DNA from: a virus
Direction: 5' to 3' (one strand)
DNA length: 23,737 nucleotides
IMG/VR virus record: IMGVR_UViG_3300035703_000409
Coordinates: 1 to 23,737 of that record
Shown: positions 7,301-14,492 of the stretch, one piece after another
Position numbering within the stretch: position 1 is the first letter of the stretch
Layout of the letters: each line of letters begins with the position of its first letter
Translations under genes and position numbers: made by a program
The notes under the pieces: model-generated
Databases searched by the model: none
What the model saw: only the letters and a program-made list of their open reading frames with translations
Told to the model about the DNA's origin: nothing

Positions 7301-7842
7301 TAGTAGCTGCGCTGGTACTTGGTGGTGGTCTTGCCGGAGATCGTGTCGTTGATCATCTCCACGAACCCACCGCCGTTCACTTGGCGATCGATCGCAAAGT
7401 TCACCGTGCTGCCATTGAGATCGCCATTGGTCGTGTCCTGGTTGGTCAACTGCGGCACGCTCACCTTGACCCGAACGGCATCCACATCCGGGTCGGTGAT
7501 GGAGCGCACCACCGGCTTGCTCGCCTTGACCTCGACACCGACGACCACCTCGTTCTCAACGGACGAGAACCCCGGCACATAGCTTTGCTGCTGGCTGCCG
7601 TTACGGGTCTCCAGGGTGACGCCTGAGAAGTTGGTCGAGCCATCAGGGTTCTCAATCGGCGTGTCGTCCAGGTAAACCGATTGCAGGCCGTCGACCAGCC
7701 CCTCGATCTCACCCTCGGAAATGAGGTCAACCACTCGCGCATAGGCTTTGGAACGCAGGCTGTCGGGGGCCTCTTGCGCCACACGGGCGCTTCCTCCGCC
7801 GCCTTTGCCACCACCGCCCGCCCCAATGATGAGTTGGCTCAT
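4330..7842 (-). CDS. Lambda J-like tail tip / host-specificity protein
   Basis: 1170 aa, close to the length of lambda gpJ. The ATGA start overlaps the stop of the I-like gene. A glycine-rich N-terminus (residues 7-18) is followed by the typical J opening (SLRSKAYARVVDLISEGEIEGL, given here only as its conserved region at 28-50). Residues 50-610 form the tip-complex core, including GLGGHIPEAQVDKWALYRVA (298-317). Three fibronectin type III-like domains follow at about 620-712, 718-805 and 808-895. The C-terminal ~155 residues (GWRLNGSTAGLDGGF, AAGRYGDGLMVRDTTRVAWTV, FHTSFWFIPSE) resemble a LamG/concanavalin-like jelly roll. In lambda, gpJ forms the tip of the tail and its C-terminus binds the host receptor. 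Here the LamG-like end is the likely surface-binding part. The domain edges are estimates by eye. Confidence 0.93.
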   Translation of the reverse strand: MSQLIIGAGGGGKGGGGSARVAQEAPDSLRSKAYARVVDLISEGEIEGLVDGLQSVYLDDTPIENPDGSTNFSGVTLETRNGSQQQSYVPGFSSVENEVVVGVEVKASKPVVRSITDPDVDAVRVKVSVPQLTNQDTTNGDLNGSTVNFAIDRQVNGGGFVEMINDTISGKTTTKYQRSYYVPLTGSGPWDIRVRRITADSTSSAIQNKTFVESYTEVIESKLRYPNSALVALRVDASQFSSIPRRSYDMKLLRVRVPVNYDPAMRAYSGVWNGTFKIAWTDNPAWCFYDLVTSTRYGLGGHIPEAQVDKWALYRVAQYCDQLVPNGLGGFEPRFTCNLYLQTREQAYKVVQDMASIFRGMVYWSGGAITVTQDAPADPVYQFAPSNVVDGEFAYQGSSAKARHTVALVTWNDPEDFYRQKVEYVEDAAGIARYGIVQSEVVALGCTSRGQAHRVGKWLLYSEQSESEIVTFRTGLEGAVVRPGDVIKIADSVRGGMRLGGRIAAATASTVTLDQDLPADLPWRLSVILPTGVVEERLVGPISGRALTVTIPFSAVPQAGAIWVLSSIIIEPQLFRVVTVAERDPGVHEVTALAHNPSKFDAIEKGLALQPRSITVLSDMPPAPTGLSMQESLYRVKDQAQVLVQVSWNEVQTAVAYRLSYRVAGGNFVSLPLTSANYVEIRDAQEGAYEFSLRAIGITRKESVPATLSATVLGKTLPPSDVTGFLVQRRVSDLLISWDELQDADLAGYEVRVGAGWDNGQLVAKTAGTQMVHDQSAAGLYPYHIRAYDTSGNYSAHVTTFVLSLQAPSTVRQFDVLQSANRLEFRWQPNPEPEVVGYELREGAAWDASLFVAEVKSTSYTLPSGFDGERKFWIKAIASPGIYSDTPTFVSTVVAQPQNANLILARDEQALGFPGTKHFASVVSVNGRNALRMSTGAQTAEYLFEVDLVSPIRAQNTLLNSLGASVDDRTTWLEANFPWSSDAARRQWAYDGAIANVDARFQIAREDALQAGEVYGWRLNGSTAGLDGGFGSPVSSQAAGVAYAAGRYGDGLMVRDTTRVAWTVSIPSVFHTSFWFIPSEVTTCVIWAALGPAGSLLVGYDATTGAFFLEDQLSRRVSVPFAVSVTDRVCIGVCQTATERRLFVGRMGGDVESASLALTPIGAFTSLRLY

Positions 7843-8432
7843 GCGGCGATCTCATCCACGTCAATGCCGGCGCTGATCACCGCCGAGCCCACTATCAATC
7901 GGCCGTAACCCACCGGCACGGGATGCCCCTGGGCGGTGGTGTTGACCGCACCATTGAAACTGTAGCTGGGCTTGTTTTCTGGGCGCTCAGAGGGCTCCGT
8001 GGCCTTCGGCGTAGGCGCAATCATCTGCGCCACACCACCCAGAATCATGGCAGTGCCCACCGAGTAGAGCGTGGCCTGAGACAAAAACGCACCCGAAGCC
8101 GCCCAGCCCAGCGGGTTCCACCAGGCAACGGCCAACAGGGCTGCACCCAGCAAGATCTGACCGAGGCCATTGCCACCCGCACCAGAGACCACCGGTGCAA
8201 TCGTGATGCGGCTCTGTCCTGTCGGCTCATGCAGGCGGTCCAGCGTCAATGCCTCACGGCCGGCCAGAACGCGGTAGCCCACGCCGCGCTCGCCTGAAGC
8301 CACCAATTCCCGCTCGAAGGCTGGGAAATTGGCCGCCAGCGCCCGAATGGCTTCGGCAGCCGATGAAATGGCCAGGCTATGTCTGCGGCCGAAGCGGCGC
8401 CCAAGTTCACCGAGAAGAATGATCGTGACCAT
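7839..8432 (-). CDS. Lambda I-like tail assembly protein
   Basis: 197 aa from the ATG at 8432 (MVTIILLGELGRRFGRRH), which matches the usual start of lambda tail I proteins. The frame extends upstream to an ATG at 8480, but that adds 16 atypical residues and deepens the overlap with the K-like gene, and neither start has a strong Shine-Dalgarno sequence. The N-terminal half has a ubiquitin-like beta-grasp look with AAEAIRALAANFPAFE. Residues about 83-130 (numbered from this ATG) are small, hydrophobic and glycine-rich (GAGGNGLGQILLGAALLAVA and following), which can look like a membrane hairpin. The C-terminus (PVPVGYGRLIVGSAVISAGI) is conserved in the family. It sits between K and J as in lambda and acts in assembly of the tail-tip initiator complex. 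Confidence 0.88.
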   Translation of the reverse strand: MVTIILLGELGRRFGRRHSLAISSAAEAIRALAANFPAFERELVASGERGVGYRVLAGREALTLDRLHEPTGQSRITIAPVVSGAGGNGLGQILLGAALLAVAWWNPLGWAASGAFLSQATLYSVGTAMILGGVAQMIAPTPKATEPSERPENKPSYSFNGAVNTTAQGHPVPVGYGRLIVGSAVISAGIDVDEIAA

Positions 8433-9138
8433 GCCTGAGGATGTGTGTTGTGACTTTTTGCCAATAGCCGCCGTAGACATCTCGGCTGGAGAGACGCCCC
8501 TGCAAGTGATGAAGGATCAGCCCGTCTCCGAGATAGACCGCTGCGTGATTCGGTACAGGGGATGCCACCTGCATCAGGAAGCAATCCCCAACCGTTAGTT
8601 CGTCTGCATCCACCGAGAAGAAGCCAGCCAGGGCAAAGTTCTCCAGGTAGAGGTTCTCCCCGCGCTTCCACCAGTCGTCAAAGCGCGCGAAGTTGGGCAA
8701 CTCTACCCCGCGCTCTGCTCGGAACCAGTCGCGCACCAGGGCGTAGCAGTCGAGCACGCCGTGAGACCATTCGCGGCCTACCAACGGGGCGACATAGCCC
8801 GACGGCTCGATACTTGCCCAGGCGACGCTTGGGACACTCACGATGTGCCAAGGCAAGCCACTGGCCTCACACGCCACCCGGTCAGCCTGACTCGGCTCGG
8901 GCGGCAGACCGGGGTGGCTGTGCACCACGGCAACGATCTGGCCCTGCTCATCGGCTTTGGCGTAGTCCTCGGGGTGAATCACGAACTGATCGGTTCCCAC
9001 ACCCAGGTTTCGGCACGGCCAGTAAACCTCCCGACCTTTTCGGATCACAAGCAGCCCGCACGACTCGCGCGGACCGTCTGGCCCTGAATACGCCTGCCGG
9101 GCGTGATTGAGCGCCAGGGCTTGGTTCTCAGGCAGCAT
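8407..9138 (-). CDS. Lambda K-like tail protein: JAMM (MPN) plus NlpC/P60 domains
   Basis: 243 aa from the ATG at 9138, which shares one base with the upstream stop (TGATG). A TTG one codon earlier is also possible. The N-terminal domain carries a complete JAMM zinc-protease motif: E25 in RESCGLL, then H73-S-H75-P and S83/D86 in HSHPGLPPEPSQAD. The C-terminal NlpC/P60 half has the catalytic cysteine C131 in HGVLDCYALVRDW and the histidine H198 in NHAAVYLGD. This two-domain layout is typical of gpK in lambda-like tails. It is required for tail-tip assembly and may cut peptidoglycan cross-links during infection or process a tip protein. Both catalytic sites look intact. The 3' end overlaps the I-like gene by 26 bp. 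Confidence 0.94.
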   Translation of the reverse strand: MLPENQALALNHARQAYSGPDGPRESCGLLVIRKGREVYWPCRNLGVGTDQFVIHPEDYAKADEQGQIVAVVHSHPGLPPEPSQADRVACEASGLPWHIVSVPSVAWASIEPSGYVAPLVGREWSHGVLDCYALVRDWFRAERGVELPNFARFDDWWKRGENLYLENFALAGFFSVDADELTVGDCFLMQVASPVPNHAAVYLGDGLILHHLQGRLSSRDVYGGYWQKVTTHILRHGHDHSSR

Positions 9139-9842
9139 CAACGAATCAGCCCAGCTGCCGGAAAGCCACCAAATGGCAACTCAGCGTTCTGCCCAAACCG
9201 GGCCTTGCACGATGACAGCCGCTTGCCGCAGATATCCAGGCTGCTTGAGCCAACCGCCTGGTCATTGGCATCCAGGTAGACCGTCCCGGTGTAACCGCAC
9301 TCTGCCCCCCGGTAGCGCCAGGGGCACACGTTTTGAACGATCTGCCGACGAGGGAGTGTGACCCCCTCCAGATCAAACGATGCGGCCAACTCAAACTCGA
9401 CCACATCCCGCGTTTCTCTGGACTTGCGGTCGACGTAGTACACGTCATCAGCGAATTCGGCCGAGGGGTCGGCTGTCGGATTGACACCACCCTCAAAGTT
9501 CACCGCATCGAGGTATTTCGCAAGCGTCCTCTTGCGCGTGATCTTGGCGCCCACCAGGTCCTGGTAGGTGAGCACCAGCGCCGTGATGGCGCCCGTGACA
9601 TTGGCTACCCGCAGGCGCGGCCGAGGTACCTGGCCGTTGCCGTTGAATTCGAAGCCTTCAACCTCAATGGGAAATGCCTCATAGGCGTTACCTTGCCAGA
9701 CAACCCGCTGCTGCAAGGCATTGGTTCCGGCATGAAAGCGAACCGGTCCTTGGCCAAACAGTGCCAGATCCAGCACAAAGAGTTCGATCACGCTGCTGGG
9801 CGCAAGCTTCTGGATTTCGGAGGTAATCGCGACGGCGGTCAT
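9138..9842 (-). CDS. Lambda L-like minor tail protein (probable Fe-S protein)
   Basis: 234 aa. The ATGA start overlaps the stop of the M-like gene. N-terminal strands (MTAVAITSEIQKLAPSSVIELF) and the body (NVTGAITALVLTYQDLVGAKITRKRTL) match phage minor tail protein L. The C-terminal domain has four cysteines, C173 (NVCPWRYRG), C182 (ECGYTG), C205 (DICGKR) and C212 (SSCKARFG), spaced as in lambda gpL, which is known to bind an iron-sulfur cluster. These are the only four cysteines I see in the protein, which supports a shared metal-binding role. The protein is part of the tail-tip complex together with M, K, I and J. Confidence 0.93.
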   Translation of the reverse strand: MTAVAITSEIQKLAPSSVIELFVLDLALFGQGPVRFHAGTNALQQRVVWQGNAYEAFPIEVEGFEFNGNGQVPRPRLRVANVTGAITALVLTYQDLVGAKITRKRTLAKYLDAVNFEGGVNPTADPSAEFADDVYYVDRKSRETRDVVEFELAASFDLEGVTLPRRQIVQNVCPWRYRGAECGYTGTVYLDANDQAVGSSSLDICGKRLSSCKARFGQNAELPFGGFPAAGLIR

Positions 9843-10177
9843 GACAAATCGAACACCTGTTTGAAGGTGACCCGCACCGTTTCGACATTGGGCTCATCCA
9901 CGGATCGACTCCACTCCTCGCACACGAACTTGGCAGCAGTGCCACCAGGCGGTGTCCAGTCAAAAGCCTGCACGGCACCCCGTGCGCGCAAAAACGCATC
10001 GATTGCGGCCGCATCAAGGCTGGTGCGCCCCCGAAACTCCAGCGACCAGACCTGGGGCTGGGTGTTGATGCCGAAGGCCAAACGCTGCTCATAGCCGTCA
10101 CCAAAGGCCACACGGCGCACGGTGGGCCGCATCGACAAGTTGGCTCCAACCGAAGGGGTCCAGGTAAAGGTCGCCAT
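9839..10177 (-). CDS. Lambda M-like minor tail protein
   Basis: 112 aa, starting directly after the tape measure TAA (TAAATG). Features of the phage minor tail protein M family (PF05939) are the opening FTWTPSVGA, the RRVAFGDGYEQR block (residues 21-32), the central WSLEFRGRT and the closing strand VETVRVTFKQVFD. In lambda, gpM joins the tail-tip complex near the end of the tape measure. The length fits the family (about 110 aa). The gene order H-M-L-K-I-J is the same as in lambda. Confidence 0.94.
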   Translation of the reverse strand: MATFTWTPSVGANLSMRPTVRRVAFGDGYEQRLAFGINTQPQVWSLEFRGRTSLDAAAIDAFLRARGAVQAFDWTPPGGTAAKFVCEEWSRSVDEPNVETVRVTFKQVFDLS

Positions 10178-13012
10178 TTACACCGCCCTTCGGCCATCCA
10201 GCAGGCCACCGGCGCGCTTTTGGGCAAGCAACTCCTGGCGCACAGCACTGGCTATCGCCCGGCCAAGATCACGTCCGCCCGTGTCATCCCCACGGCTTGA
10301 CGTTCCTGCATCGGAGACGCTGACTGAAATGTTGAATACGTCACCGCCGGAGGCACCGCCGCTCATCGTGACCGGAATCGATCTGCCGTCGGGCAGCGGC
10401 ACATAGGCCTCTGGTCTGCTGCCCTCGCCAAAGAGAGCCAGCTGTGGGGAGTTGGCAATGCCTCCGGAGGCATAGCTGCGCAGCGCCATAGGGCCTGATC
10501 CGGACATGACGCCCCCGTTGGCAAAGCCAAAGAGGCCCATCATGGCGTTGGCCAACGGAATGGTGATCGCCCGCTGGATCTGGATTCGAATGAGGTCGGA
10601 GATGATCGAGTTGGCCAGACTTTTGAAGTCGAGCTTTCCGGTCATCACAAACTGGGTGAGCGCATCGGTCATTCCGTTGAAGGCTCGGCTCGTGATCGAC
10701 TCGATCTGCTTGCCCATGGCCTCGGCATCTTCGATAAAGCTTTTCAGCCCCTTTTGAAATCCAGCTGTGAAGGGCTCAGCAACCTCCTTGGCGCGCTGCC
10801 CCAACTCCTTGGCACCTGCGGCCGCAGTACGGGCCGCTTCGGCGATCTGGCGCATGGCTTCGGCAAAGCGCTCGTTGCCAGGCGCAGCCTCAGCGACCGC
10901 ACGCGCTTCGGAGGCCAACTGCTCCAACTGCCGTGCACTTTCTTCTCTAGCGGTGGCCAGACGCCGCAAGGACTCGAGTTCGCTGATCGCACCCGACTCA
11001 CGCAGCAGCCTGACCTGCTCCTCGCGGGTCTTAAATTCCGACTCCGCTCGCGAGGCCCGCTCCTGGATATCGCGCAACGCCTCAAAGGGACTGCGAATGG
11101 CCCGCTCCAGGGTGACCTGGGCTGCCTCACGCTCCATGCGCTGGCGCTTGGCAGCCAGGGTGGCTAGCCGCTCCTCAATCTGCCGACGCTGATCGGCGGT
11201 CTGGGCGACCGTCTCAAGGGCGGTGCGCAGCAGCGCCTCCTCCTGGTCGAAGAACGTGCGCGAACGCTCCAGGTAGTCCTGCTGCGCGTTGACCCGCAGA
11301 TCGGTGGCCTCCCGAAAGCGCAGATAGCCCTGCTCCTGGTAGAGGTCAATGACACGCTGGCGGCTTCGCATGATGGCCGCCTCATCGTCAGCCAGTGCCT
11401 GAAGCGCCTTGGATCGTTGCTCAATGTCCGCGAGCGTGGTCTTGAACGTCTCGCCAGGTTCCCGGATATTGCGCTCAAGACCCGCCATCTGAACCTCACG
11501 CTCAAGTCGGGCGCGCCGGGACATGACCTCTTCAAGTCGCGCTGTGAGTCTGGCTTTTTCCTGGGTGGTCTTGGCAACGGTGGCCAGACCCCGCTTCAAG
11601 ATGGCTTCTTCCTCGGCCATGTTGGCGCGAAGTCGCTCGGTGAAGTCCTCCTGCGCTGCAATCCGGGCTGCACTTCCTTGCTGGAAGGTTATGAAGCCCT
11701 GGCCCTCATAGAGATCGATGATCCGCTGACGGTCTTTGAGCAGCGTGCTCTCAACATCCAGCGCATCCTGCAATCGTTTGACGTCGCGCTCGATCCCGGC
11801 AAGTGCCTCTGCACGGTTGGCATCGCTTGCCGTGTTGTACTGCAGGGTGGGACGCTGCGGCTTGTCGCCCTGCTGGCTTGCACCTGCCTGCGCATTGCGG
11901 CGCATCTCCTCAAAGCGCTGGGTCACCGCATCAGCAAGCAGCGGCATGTTCCAGAGTTCGACGTAGTTGCGGTTTGCCTCTTCGACGATTTGGTTGCGCT
12001 TATCGAGTGCCTCGCGCAGTGCCTTGCGGTTGCTCTCCATCACTAGGCCTGGCAAGGCGCCACGGGCGATGAATCCACCGGCAAGCTCAATGTCAGCCCA
12101 AACCGCCTGAAAGCTGCCGACGATCGCCTTGATACCCTGAAAGATAGCCCGCAGGCTATCCACGAGCACTGCAATCGCATAGGCGGAAGCCTCTGCCCAT
12201 TTGGCAAGCGTCCCATCGTCGCGCAGCCGGCTGATGCCAGCGACCGCGTTGTCGGTCCCGAGCAGAATCTTCTTGAGTTCCTCGGCCAGGACCGAAAACG
12301 CCGGAATGGCGCTTGTCACCAGGGTCTGGGAGACAAAGCTGCTCTCCGCCCGCATCCGCGCCATGGCCTTGGAGGCCTTGTCCGCCTCCTCAATCTGCTG
12401 TGCGGTGAGCCTGATGTTGAGGTTTTGGTTTTCAGCGAGGTCCTTCAAGAAGGGCAGCATCGAGGCACCAGACTTGCCAAAAAGGTCCATGGCAAGTGCC
12501 GTTTTGCCTGCACCATCCTCGAACTGGGCAAGTTTCAAAGCGATATCGTTGAGCACCTCTGCCGGATCGCGCAGATTGCCGCCAGAATCCTTGGCCGTGA
12601 TCCCAAGGAACTGCAAGGCCTTGCTGGCATCCGCCCCCTCGTCATCCACGCCGGCAAGGGCCTTGGAGAGTTTGGAGAGATTGGTGCCAATCGTCTCCAT
12701 GGCGGTGCCAGAGATCGTCGCAACGGGGGCCAGGCCCGATAAGGCCGTGGTGCTCGCTCCGGTCTGCTCGGACAACTGCTGTAAAGCTGCCGTCGCCTCA
12801 ATCGTGCGGTCAATGAAGTCGCGCAAGGCGCCAACCGAGGCCGCACCGACCGCTACCGCAAAAGCGGTCTTGGCGACCGTTGCGACCTGCTGGAGCGAGG
12901 TCTTCATGTCATTGGCATGACGATCCAGAAGGCGCGCGGTGCGCCCCAGATCGGCCCGAAACTCAGACGTCTCGGCCGAGAGCTTGACAACGAGAGAGCC
13001 GAGGTCAGCCAT
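10178..13012 (-). CDS. Tape measure protein (lambda H-like) with internal duplication
   Basis: 944 aa, overlapping the T-like gene by 8 bp, with AAGG about 10 nt before the ATG. Residues 1-130 include LVVKLSAETSEFRADL and a small hydrophobic segment (49-66). A second hydrophobic stretch lies at about 275-325. Residues 408-700 are charged helix, probably coiled coil, with two copies of a ~114-residue unit (about 408-520 and 530-643) and a partial third (about 648-700). Matching landmarks are DRQRIIDLYEGQGF and SRQRVIDLYQEQGY. The C-terminal part (FNGMTDALTQFVMTGKLDF, GGIANSPQLALFGEGSRPEAYVPL) is the lambda-type tape measure C-terminal domain (PF09718-like). The protein sets tail length and is injected during infection. 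At about 1.5 angstrom per residue, 944 residues suggest a tail near 140 nm, which is an estimate from the known scaling. Confidence 0.96.
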   Translation of the reverse strand: MADLGSLVVKLSAETSEFRADLGRTARLLDRHANDMKTSLQQVATVAKTAFAVAVGAASVGALRDFIDRTIEATAALQQLSEQTGASTTALSGLAPVATISGTAMETIGTNLSKLSKALAGVDDEGADASKALQFLGITAKDSGGNLRDPAEVLNDIALKLAQFEDGAGKTALAMDLFGKSGASMLPFLKDLAENQNLNIRLTAQQIEEADKASKAMARMRAESSFVSQTLVTSAIPAFSVLAEELKKILLGTDNAVAGISRLRDDGTLAKWAEASAYAIAVLVDSLRAIFQGIKAIVGSFQAVWADIELAGGFIARGALPGLVMESNRKALREALDKRNQIVEEANRNYVELWNMPLLADAVTQRFEEMRRNAQAGASQQGDKPQRPTLQYNTASDANRAEALAGIERDVKRLQDALDVESTLLKDRQRIIDLYEGQGFITFQQGSAARIAAQEDFTERLRANMAEEEAILKRGLATVAKTTQEKARLTARLEEVMSRRARLEREVQMAGLERNIREPGETFKTTLADIEQRSKALQALADDEAAIMRSRQRVIDLYQEQGYLRFREATDLRVNAQQDYLERSRTFFDQEEALLRTALETVAQTADQRRQIEERLATLAAKRQRMEREAAQVTLERAIRSPFEALRDIQERASRAESEFKTREEQVRLLRESGAISELESLRRLATAREESARQLEQLASEARAVAEAAPGNERFAEAMRQIAEAARTAAAGAKELGQRAKEVAEPFTAGFQKGLKSFIEDAEAMGKQIESITSRAFNGMTDALTQFVMTGKLDFKSLANSIISDLIRIQIQRAITIPLANAMMGLFGFANGGVMSGSGPMALRSYASGGIANSPQLALFGEGSRPEAYVPLPDGRSIPVTMSGGASGGDVFNISVSVSDAGTSSRGDDTGGRDLGRAIASAVRQELLAQKRAGGLLDGRRAV

Positions 13013-13283
13013 GCTTTTTCACCTTGTGGGCAAAAAGTGCCTTGAATCGGGCCACATTCAGGCGCGCATCGTCCCTAGGCTCGGTCCTCTCCACGAAAGG
13101 CATGAAGTCTTCCGGCGAAAACGCGCGGGCGTGTTTGGCCCTGTTGGCGTTCGCAAAGGTTGAAGCAATCACACCGCTTCTGAGATCGGCACGCATGTCG
13201 CCAAATGGCTCGATTTGGTAGAAGGCCATCCACTCGGTAAGTTCGTCAGATCCGATGCGGGCGAGCAGCTCGCGCACCGGCAT
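13005..13283 (-). CDS. Lambda T-like tail assembly chaperone segment
   Basis: 92 aa if started at the ATG at 13283. The sequence (RELLARIGSDELTEWMAFYQIEPFG, cited as its conserved block at residues 4-28) and the DFMPFVER end match the T part of lambda-like GT chaperones (DUF4035/TIGR01715-like). No Shine-Dalgarno sequence is visible before this ATG, and the frame is open upstream without a stop to the slippery site at 13340. It is therefore more likely made only as the C-terminal extension of the G-like protein. The T part is thought to recruit tail tube protein to the tape measure. Confidence 0.8.
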   Translation of the reverse strand: MPVRELLARIGSDELTEWMAFYQIEPFGDMRADLRSGVIASTFANANRAKHARAFSPEDFMPFVERTEPRDDARLNVARFKALFAHKVKKHG

Positions 13284-13690
13284 CCCAAGCGCAAGCGCCA
13301 GGCGAAAGACGAACCGTCGGGTGGGGTTGGCCTTTAGGCTTTTTTTGCAGCTGCCGCCTGCTCGGTACCGATGCCGTTCAGACGCTGGGCCACAGCAAAC
13401 ACACGATCGAGCGCCCGGGCGCTCTTGCGGCCCAGGGCAGCAATCTCGCCATCCTCAAAAAGACGTGCGCCGCTCTCATCACACAGAGTGAGCGCCACAA
13501 GCCGGGCTCGGACGTTTTCCATGCGACCGTCCCGCTCACCCTCGCGGGCGATGAGACTGGTCTCAAAGGCATCGCGATCGGTTCCGCTCATCGTGCGCAC
13601 GTACACATCGCCACCCCATTCGGGTACGTGAACGGTTTCGCGCGGCAGGTCGTCAGCAGCCAGGATGGCGTCTTTGGAAAGAATATTCAT
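13005..13690 (-). CDS. G-T fusion tail assembly chaperone made by -1 frameshift
   Basis: The predicted product reads the G frame from 13690 to the slippery run, re-reads base 13340, and continues in the -1 frame to the stop at 13005-13007. After the two lysines of G come nineteen linker residues (SLKANPTRRFVFRLALALG) and then the T sequence. The total is about 228 aa. I checked the codons between the slip site and the T ATG and found no stop. Fusion of G to T by programmed -1 frameshifting is conserved in long-tailed phages. The free G and the GT form are made in a fixed ratio and coat the tape measure before tube assembly. Confidence 0.8.
13334..13690 (-). CDS. Lambda G-like tail assembly chaperone
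   Basis: 118 aa starting MNILSKDAILAADDLP. An ATG three codons earlier (13699, ATGA overlap with the tube gene stop) is possible, but the GGAGG Shine-Dalgarno sequence is only 1 nt from it and 10 nt from the ATG at 13690, which favours the latter. The body (VPEWGGDVYVRTMSGTDRDAFE) is typical of tail chaperones in proteobacterial siphoviruses. The C-terminus runs into alanines and lysines (AAAAKKA) encoded by the run of seven A residues used for frameshifting. The protein is expected to bind the tape measure and to be absent from the mature virion. Confidence 0.92.
   Translation of the reverse strand: MNILSKDAILAADDLPRETVHVPEWGGDVYVRTMSGTDRDAFETSLIAREGERDGRMENVRARLVALTLCDESGARLFEDGEIAALGRKSARALDRVFAVAQRLNGIGTEQAAAAKKA
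13340..13346 (-). other. Programmed -1 frameshift site (A_AAA_AAA)
   Basis: On the minus strand the G frame reads GCA AAA AAA GCC TAA, giving a heptamer of seven A residues that lets both tRNA(Lys) slip back one base. The zero frame ends 4 to 6 nt later at TAA. The -1 frame is open through 19 codons into the T-like sequence. The position at the very end of G, directly before a G-stop, is exactly where lambda-like tail chaperone frameshifts occur. I did not see an obvious strong pseudoknot, but I could not compute the folding. Confidence 0.85.
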
Positions 13691-13695
13691 GCGCT

Positions 13696-14109
13696 TCATG
13701 CCTCCGTGATGTCGCCATCGATTTCAATCGTGACGCTGGCCTCAACCACCGCATCCACGCCGCCTTGGACGCTGAACTGCGTCACATAGCCGTAGAAGGT
13801 CCAGGTTGCGGCCGGAGTGGTGTCGGTAAAGGTAATCTTGAATTGCCGGCGGGTGCGATTCGCGCGGTCAGTGCGCAGCCCCTGATGGACGGTGTCATCA
13901 GGATTGAAGTGCAAAGACAGCGAGAGCTGACCTTCATCGCGAAGACCAACCCGCTTTTCCTTCGCAGTCGAGGTCAGATTGGTGACGTCAATGACCGATG
14001 CCTGGCCGCCGGGTCCTTGGAAGGACACGACGTTGGGGATGGTCTCAAAGGTGGTGGTACCGAATCGGGCAATGGTGATGCCCTGCGCGGTGATCGCAGT
14101 ACTAGGCAT
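13696..14109 (-). CDS. Major tail tube protein (lambda V-like)
   Basis: 137 aa with a strong GGAGG about 7 nt before the ATG, consistent with high expression. The sequence PNVVSFQGPGGQASVIDVTNL and the following TAKEKRVGLRDEGQLSLSLHF match phage tail tube proteins (PF16461-like). The C-terminal strand AVVEASVTIEIDGDIT fits the tube fold. It lacks the extra C-terminal Ig-like domain of lambda gpV, so it is a short form. Rings of this protein stack around the tape measure. It lies directly before the chaperone genes as in lambda. Confidence 0.92.
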   Translation of the reverse strand: MPSTAITAQGITIARFGTTTFETIPNVVSFQGPGGQASVIDVTNLTSTAKEKRVGLRDEGQLSLSLHFNPDDTVHQGLRTDRANRTRRQFKITFTDTTPAATWTFYGYVTQFSVQGGVDAVVEASVTIEIDGDITEA

Positions 14110-14154
14110 AGAGAGCCTCCATGTGAAGAAACAAAAGACCCGCCTTGCAGCTGG

Positions 14155-14490
14155 TCAGCGGTAGTAGGTGAAGTCCACGGACACTCGGTAGATCCGGGCT
14201 TCTTCATCAAAATCAGTCAGGCCCATGCGCACATCGGCCACCGTATGGATGTCCGCGAGCAGTGCTGCGAGTACCTGGTCTTGCAATTGGTCGCATTGCG
14301 CAAGCGTGCGGGCATAGGCGTCGACCTGCACCCTGGAACGCCTGAGCGAATTGGGTCCGTCTAGCGAGACGACACTGGCGCTGTCAACTGGGGTGTAGAC
14401 CAGCGTTGGGTACTGGGCGTCCTGGGGAGCCACGATCGCGTACACCTGTCCGCCTGCCAGATGCTTGATAGCGTCATAAAAGTCCTGCAT
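14155..14490 (-). CDS. Tail completion/terminator protein (DUF3168, lambda U-like role)
   Basis: 111 aa. The ATG at 14490 is 2 nt after the stop of the gp10-like gene, with GAGG about 8 nt upstream. The sequence has the DUF3168 layout: a short N-terminal helix (MQDFYDAIKHLAGGQVYAIV), PTLVYTPV, a strand RSRVQVDAYARTLAQCDQL and a C-terminal strand pair (RIYRVSVDFTYYR). Family members end the tail tube and connect it to the head. Position between the gp10-like and tube genes agrees with this role. Confidence 0.9.
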   Translation of the reverse strand: MQDFYDAIKHLAGGQVYAIVAPQDAQYPTLVYTPVDSASVVSLDGPNSLRRSRVQVDAYARTLAQCDQLQDQVLAALLADIHTVADVRMGLTDFDEEARIYRVSVDFTYYR

Positions 14491-14492
14491 CG

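Noticed and set aside
8000-8160. Transmembrane protein call for the I-like gene
   Set aside because: The hydrophobic, glycine-rich hairpin is a normal property of lambda tail I proteins and does not by itself imply membrane insertion.
8433-8480. Longer N-terminus of the I-like protein from the ATG at 8480
   Set aside because: The extra residues are atypical for the family and would increase the overlap with the K-like gene to 74 bp. It remains possible, since neither start has a strong ribosome binding site.
12201-12920. Plus-strand frame of 239 aa opposite the tape measure
   Set aside because: Ser/Ala-rich reverse image of the tape measure coding sequence, without start signals.
14110-14154. 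Possible terminator between the tail completion and tube genes
   Set aside because: The TTTTGTTT tract is preceded by only about a 4-bp stem, too weak to call.
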